Assembly (NCBI RefSeq): GCF_904848585.1
Contig: NZ_CAJHCR010000008.1
Coordinates: 124,001 to 188,000 of the forward strand
Direction of reading: 5' to 3'
Length of the DNA stretch: 64,000 nucleotides
Source: Paraburkholderia kirstenboschensis
GTDB taxonomy: Bacteria > Pseudomonadota > Gammaproteobacteria > Burkholderiales > Burkholderiaceae
Shown here: in pieces, positions 60,038 through 64,000 of the stretch
Numbering within the stretch: the stretch's first letter is position 1
Layout of the letters: the number at the start of each line of letters is the position of its first letter
The notes under the pieces: model-generated
The model's database searches: none
What the model saw: only the letters and a program-made list of their open reading frames with translations
Told to the model about the DNA's origin: nothing
Translations under genes and position numbers: made by a program

Positions 60038-60769
60038 TTGACTACTGGCACCACCATCGGCAACAACGGCACGACCGTGTCGCAAACGCTGCTCGATACG
60101 ATGAACGGCACGAACAGCACGTCGGGTTCGAGCAGTTCGACGAGTTCGAAGAGCGGCACCTCGGGCACCTCGGCGACCGATCTGCAGAACACCTTCCTGA
60201 GCCTGCTCGTAGCGCAGTTGAAGAACCAGGATCCGACCAATCCGATGGACAGCTCGCAGATGACCTCGCAGCTCGCCCAGATCAACACCGTGTCGGGCAT
60301 CAGCCAGTTGAACACGACGTTGAGCTCGCTCGCGACGCAGATGTCGGCGGGCCAGCAGTCGCAAGCGGCGCTGCTGATCGGCTCGACCGTGCTCGCGCCG
60401 GGAAGCTCCGTGTCGGTCGCGAGCGGCAAGGCCGGCGCTTTCGGCGTGCAGCTCGCGAACTCGGTGAGCGACCTGCAGGTCGTCGTGAAGAACTCGGCTG
60501 GACAGATCGTCAACACGATCGACCTCGGCAAGCAGTCGGCGGGCACGATTCCGGTGGGCTGGACGCCGACCGACTCGGCCGGCAACGCGCTGCCCGACGG
60601 CACGTACACGATCAGCGCGGTCGGCACGATCAACGGCCAGCAGGCCACGGCCACCACGCTCGCAGGCGCAACCGTTCAAAGCGTCGTCATGCAGAACAAC
60701 GGTACGCCGGGTCTCGTGCTGTCGAACGGCACGACTGTCGGGCTGACCAGCGTGGCCGCGATCCTCTAA
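60038..60769 (+). CDS. flgD: Flagellar hook capping protein FlgD
   Basis: A 243-residue protein: the N-terminal region LQNTFLSLLVAQLKNQDPTNPMDSSQMTSQLAQIN is the FlgD motif, followed by a FLN/Ig-like body. It scaffolds hook assembly and is absent from finished flagella. Starts TTG 60038 with GAGGAGAG upstream; no ATG fits. Confidence 0.95.
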   Translation: MTTGTTIGNNGTTVSQTLLDTMNGTNSTSGSSSSTSSKSGTSGTSATDLQNTFLSLLVAQLKNQDPTNPMDSSQMTSQLAQINTVSGISQLNTTLSSLATQMSAGQQSQAALLIGSTVLAPGSSVSVASGKAGAFGVQLANSVSDLQVVVKNSAGQIVNTIDLGKQSAGTIPVGWTPTDSAGNALPDGTYTISAVGTINGQQATATTLAGATVQSVVMQNNGTPGLVLSNGTTVGLTSVAAIL

Positions 60770-60812
60770 TTCAGATTCAGTCAGTTAAGACTTTCCAGAC
60801 ACGGAGACCGTC

Positions 60813-62321
60813 ATGGGTTACCAACAAGGTTTGAGTGGTTTGTCCGCATCGTCGAGCGATCTCGACGTGATCGGCAACAACATTGCCAACGCGAATACGG
60901 TTGGCTTCAAGAGCGGCGCAGCGCAATTCGCCGACATGTACGCGAATTCGGTGGCGACGGCTGTCGGCAACCAGGTCGGTATCGGCACCAAGCTCGCACA
61001 GGTGCAGCAGCAGTTCTCGCAAGGCACGATCACCAGCACGAACCAGGCACTCGACGTCGCGATCAACGGCAACGGCTTCTTCCAGTTGTCGAACAACGGC
61101 TCGCTCGTGTACTCGCGCAACGGCGTGTTCCAGCTCGACAAGAACGGCTTCATCACGAACGCGCAAGGCCTGCAACTGATGGGCTACGCGGCCAACAGTT
61201 CGGGCATCATCAATACCGCGCAGACCGTGCCGCTCAGCGTGCCGACCGCGAACATCGCGCCGAAGGCGACCACCAACATCGCAGCCGGCCTGAACCTGAA
61301 TGCGCAGGACCCGCTGATGCTCGGCACGCCGACCGTCACGGCAGGAGGCACCAACACCGGTACGCTCAGCACGACCGGCGCGACGATCACCAACACGGCG
61401 TCGGGAACGAACAAGGACAACTACACCGTCTCGTTCACCAGCGCGACGGCATACACGGTGACCGACACCACGCTCGGCACGTCGACGACCGGCACGTACA
61501 CGGCCGGCTCCCCCATTTCGCTCGGCAACGGTCAGACGATCACGTTCAACGGCGTGCCGGCGGCGGGTGACAGCTACGCCGTCGCGCCGACCGCCGTGGC
61601 GTTCAACCAGAACAGCTCGACGACGTACAACTATTCGACGAGCACCACGGTGTACGACACGCTCGGCGGCTCGCAGACGGTCAACATGTATTTCGCCAAG
61701 ACGGCCGCCGGCACGTGGGACGTGTATGCCGGCGTCTCCACCGGCACTGCGGCGCTCGTCGGCCATGCGAACTTCAATTCGTCGGGCACGCTGCTCGGCA
61801 CGACCGACGCTTCGGGCGCGGCGACTGCCACGCCGTTCGTCTTCAACTTCGCGGTGCCGACCACCGACGGTTCGGCGACGCCTCAGAACCTGACGCTGAA
61901 CATCGGCGGCACCACGCAATACGGCGGCAAGGACGGCGTGAATTCGCTGCAGCCCGACGGCTATCCGGCCGGCACGCTGACGAGCTTCAGCATCGGCGCC
62001 GACGGCACGCTGACCGGCAACTATTCGAACCAGCAGACGGCCGCGCTCGGCCAGATCGCGCTCGCGAACTTCGCGAACCAGAACGGTCTGGTGAACCTCG
62101 GCAATAACGAGTTCCAGCAGACCGATGCATCGGGCGCCGCGCAAATCTCTGCGCCGGGTTCGACCAACCACGGCGTGCTGCAAGGCGGCGCCGTGGAAAA
62201 CTCGAACGTCGATCTGACGAGCCAGCTGGTGGATCTGATCACCGCGCAACGCAACTATCAGGCGAACGCGCAGACGATCAAGACGCAGCAGACCGTCGAC
62301 CAGACGCTCATCAACCTGTAA
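60813..62321 (+). CDS. flgE: Flagellar hook protein FlgE
   Basis: A 502-residue protein: MGYQQGLSGLSASSSDLDVIGNNIANANTVGFKSGAAQFADMYA at the N-terminus, a Thr/Gly/Ser-rich central D1/D2 region, and the C-terminal SNVDLTSQLVDLITAQRNYQANAQTIKTQQTVDQTLINL. About 100 residues longer than E. coli FlgE through the central domain. Main component of the hook. Confidence 0.97.
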   Translation: MGYQQGLSGLSASSSDLDVIGNNIANANTVGFKSGAAQFADMYANSVATAVGNQVGIGTKLAQVQQQFSQGTITSTNQALDVAINGNGFFQLSNNGSLVYSRNGVFQLDKNGFITNAQGLQLMGYAANSSGIINTAQTVPLSVPTANIAPKATTNIAAGLNLNAQDPLMLGTPTVTAGGTNTGTLSTTGATITNTASGTNKDNYTVSFTSATAYTVTDTTLGTSTTGTYTAGSPISLGNGQTITFNGVPAAGDSYAVAPTAVAFNQNSSTTYNYSTSTTVYDTLGGSQTVNMYFAKTAAGTWDVYAGVSTGTAALVGHANFNSSGTLLGTTDASGAATATPFVFNFAVPTTDGSATPQNLTLNIGGTTQYGGKDGVNSLQPDGYPAGTLTSFSIGADGTLTGNYSNQQTAALGQIALANFANQNGLVNLGNNEFQQTDASGAAQISAPGSTNHGVLQGGAVENSNVDLTSQLVDLITAQRNYQANAQTIKTQQTVDQTLINL

Positions 62322-62341
62322 GCGAGCAGGACGGACCCATC

Positions 62342-63100
62342 ATGGATCGGCTGATCTACACCGCGATGTCGGGCAGCACGCAAGCGCTCGAACAGCAGGC
62401 AATCGTTGCCAACAATCTGGCGAACGCATCGACCACTGGTTTTCGCGCGCAGTTGGCGACTTTCCGCGCCGTGCCGATGTCGTTCGGCGACGGCAGTTCG
62501 ATCAACGACAACACCACGCGCACTTTCGTGCTGTCGTCGACGCCGGGCGCGGACTACACGCCCGGCCCGATCCAGCAGACGGGCAATCCTCTCGACGTCG
62601 CGATCGAAGGTCCGGGCTGGCTGTCGGTGCAAACCACTGACGGCGGCGAGGCCTACACGCGTGCGGGCAATCTGCACATCGACCAGAACGGCCAGTTGGT
62701 GAACGCCACCAATCAGGTGGTGCTCGGCAACGGCGGGCCGGTCTCGGTGCCGCCGGGTGCGCAGATCACCATCGGCAGGGACGGCACCGTGTCGGCGCTC
62801 ACGCCGGGCGATCCGCCGACCGCCGTGGTGACGGTCGATCAGCTGAAGCTCGTCAACCCCGATCCGCAAACCATGACGCGCGGCGACGACGGACTCTTTC
62901 GCACCGCCGACGGCAATCCCGCCGACGCCGATCCGGCCGTGACGGTCGCGCCTGCATCGCTCGAAGGGAGCAACGTGAATCCGGTCAGCGCGATGGTCTC
63001 GATGATCACGAACGCGCGCCAGTTCCAGATGCAGACCAAGCTGCTGGAAAGCGCCGACAAGAACGATCAGTCGGCTAACCAGTTGCTCAGCTTTAGCTAA
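62342..63100 (+). CDS. flgF: Flagellar rod protein FlgF
   Basis: A 252-residue proximal rod protein: MDRLIYTAMSGSTQALEQQAIVANNLANASTTGFRAQLATFRAVP and the C-terminal GSNVNPVSAMVSMITNARQFQMQTKLLESADKNDQSANQLLSF. Twenty bases after flgE. Confidence 0.97.
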   Translation: MDRLIYTAMSGSTQALEQQAIVANNLANASTTGFRAQLATFRAVPMSFGDGSSINDNTTRTFVLSSTPGADYTPGPIQQTGNPLDVAIEGPGWLSVQTTDGGEAYTRAGNLHIDQNGQLVNATNQVVLGNGGPVSVPPGAQITIGRDGTVSALTPGDPPTAVVTVDQLKLVNPDPQTMTRGDDGLFRTADGNPADADPAVTVAPASLEGSNVNPVSAMVSMITNARQFQMQTKLLESADKNDQSANQLLSFS

Positions 63101-63133
63101 CGGGCCGCCGGCTCGTGCCGGCCCGCAACGATG

Positions 63134-63225
63134 TTGCATGGGACCAGAGTAAGTGCTTTGCATGAGACCGGAGTAACGCGCTGAAGCGCGGACTTTGGTT
63201 CATAGCTGAAGCGCCGACTCCGGTC
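63134..63225. repeat. Paired direct and inverted repeats in the flgF-flgG spacer
   Basis: Two copies of TTGCATGRGACCRGAGTAA start at 63134 and 63158. Two copies of GCTGAAGCGCNGACTNYGGT start at 63180 and 63205. GACCGGAGT (63166-63174) is fully complementary to ACTCCGGTC (63217-63225), enclosing a small CGCGC-TGAA-GCGCG hairpin. The region could fold as an RNA structure ahead of flgG. Confidence 0.75.
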
Positions 63226-63242
63226 GACATAGGAGAAGGAAT

Positions 63243-64000
63243 ATGAATCGCTCGCTTTATATCGCCGCCACCGGCATGAATGCGCAACAGGCGCAGATGG
63301 ACGTGATCTCGAACAACCTCGCGAACGTCAGCACCAACGGCTTCAAGGGCTCACGTGCGGTGTTCGAGGATCTGCTGTATCAGACCGTCCGCCAGCCCGG
63401 CGCGAACTCGACGCAGCAAACGGAATTGCCGTCGGGCATCCAGCTCGGCACCGGCGTGCAACAGGTCGCCACCGAGCGTCTGTACACGCAGGGCAATCTG
63501 CAGCAGACCGGCAACTCGAAAGACGTCGCCATCAACGGCCAGGGCTTTTTCCAGGTGCAGATGCCCGACGGCACGACCGCCTACACGCGTGACGGCTCGT
63601 TTCAGACCAACGCGCAAGGCCAGCTCGTGACGTCGAGCGGCTACCAGGTGATCCCGGCCATCACGGTGCCGAACAACGCGACGTCGCTCACCATCGGTAG
63701 CGACGGCGTGGTGTCGATCACCGTCGCCGGCTCGACCAACAGCCAGCAGCTCGGCTCGATGCAGGTCGCGACCTTCATCAATCCGGCCGGTCTGGATGCG
63801 AAGGGCGAGAACCTGTTCGCGGAAACTGCGTCGTCGGGCGCGCCCAACATTGCACAGCCGGGCCTGAACGGCGCGGGCACGCTCAATCAAGGCTACGTCG
63901 AAGCATCGAACGTGAACGTGGTGCAGGAACTGGTGAACATGATCCAGACGCAACGTGCTTACGAAATCAACAGCAAGGCCGTGACGACGTCCGACCAGAT
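63243..64000 (+). CDS. flgG: Flagellar distal rod protein FlgG (3' end beyond window)
   Basis: About 252 codons are seen, nearly the full family length (~262). The N-terminus is NRSLYIAATGMNAQQAQMDVISNNLANVSTNGFKGSRAVFEDLLYQ, and the typical C-terminal run SNVNVVQELVNMIQTQRAYEINSKAVTTSDQ reaches the edge. AGGAGAAGG precedes ATG 63243. It forms the distal rod. Confidence 0.96.
   Translation, partial: MNRSLYIAATGMNAQQAQMDVISNNLANVSTNGFKGSRAVFEDLLYQTVRQPGANSTQQTELPSGIQLGTGVQQVATERLYTQGNLQQTGNSKDVAINGQGFFQVQMPDGTTAYTRDGSFQTNAQGQLVTSSGYQVIPAITVPNNATSLTIGSDGVVSITVAGSTNSQQLGSMQVATFINPAGLDAKGENLFAETASSGAPNIAQPGLNGAGTLNQGYVEASNVNVVQELVNMIQTQRAYEINSKAVTTSDQ

Noticed and set aside
1..64000. CRISPR array, insertion sequence or prophage
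   Set aside because: No regularly spaced repeats of CRISPR size, no transposase or integrase, and no phage structural genes were seen.

Overview
The window reads as a chromosomal segment of a high-GC betaproteobacterium of the family Burkholderiaceae (Paraburkholderia, Burkholderia or Caballeronia type). The flagellar and chemotaxis gene order, a Burkholderia-style H-NS protein, an FlhDC master regulator alongside FlhF/FlhG, and the DUF2844/DUF3443 pair all point there. Genus or species cannot be fixed from the sequence alone. Both ends are cut: a Rep-type helicase lacks its N-terminus on the left, and flgG lacks its last residues on the right.

Layout. 1-4.9 kb holds housekeeping genes: rep, a SnoaL-like protein, a di-haem cytochrome c, tRNA-Arg(CCG), and a yybP-ykoY type riboswitch ahead of a cation antiporter. 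5.4-15.1 kb is one tightly overlapped plus-strand operon: LbH acyltransferase, acyl carrier protein, AMP-forming ligase, LuxE-like, LuxC-like, FabZ-like, GMC oxidoreductase with a small partner, SDR, and transketolase N and C halves. A CatB-like acetyltransferase follows. Convergent to it on the minus strand lie the flagellin module: fliC, fliD, fliT, an SPY/OGT-type TPR glycosyltransferase and a DegT sugar aminotransferase. The plus-strand operon plausibly builds an unusual acyl or ketol group for the flagellin glycan, but this is inference from position and enzyme content; it is the most interesting system in the window.

23.4-32.1 kb is mixed housekeeping and accessory: aldo/keto reductase, rpsU, a 141-residue unknown, tag, a BadF-type kinase, a HAD phosphatase, a small secreted Arg/Asp/Gly-rich protein, aqpZ, an H-NS paralogue and a GT4 glycosyltransferase.

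32.8-64 kb is the motility regulon: flhDC, motAB, cheY1-cheA-cheW-mcp-cheR-cheD-cheB-cheY-cheZ, DUF2844/DUF3443, flhBA, flhFG-fliA, a hicAB toxin-antitoxin pair, flgM-flgN and flgA on the minus strand, and flgBCDEFG on the plus strand. The sequence also shows part of the regulatory hierarchy. An RcsB-box-like palindrome lies ahead of flhDC. A shared, identically spaced promoter architecture precedes flhB and flhF, with a close relative ahead of flgB (probable FlhDC-dependent class II promoters). Sigma-28 promoters lie ahead of fliC, motA and flgM.
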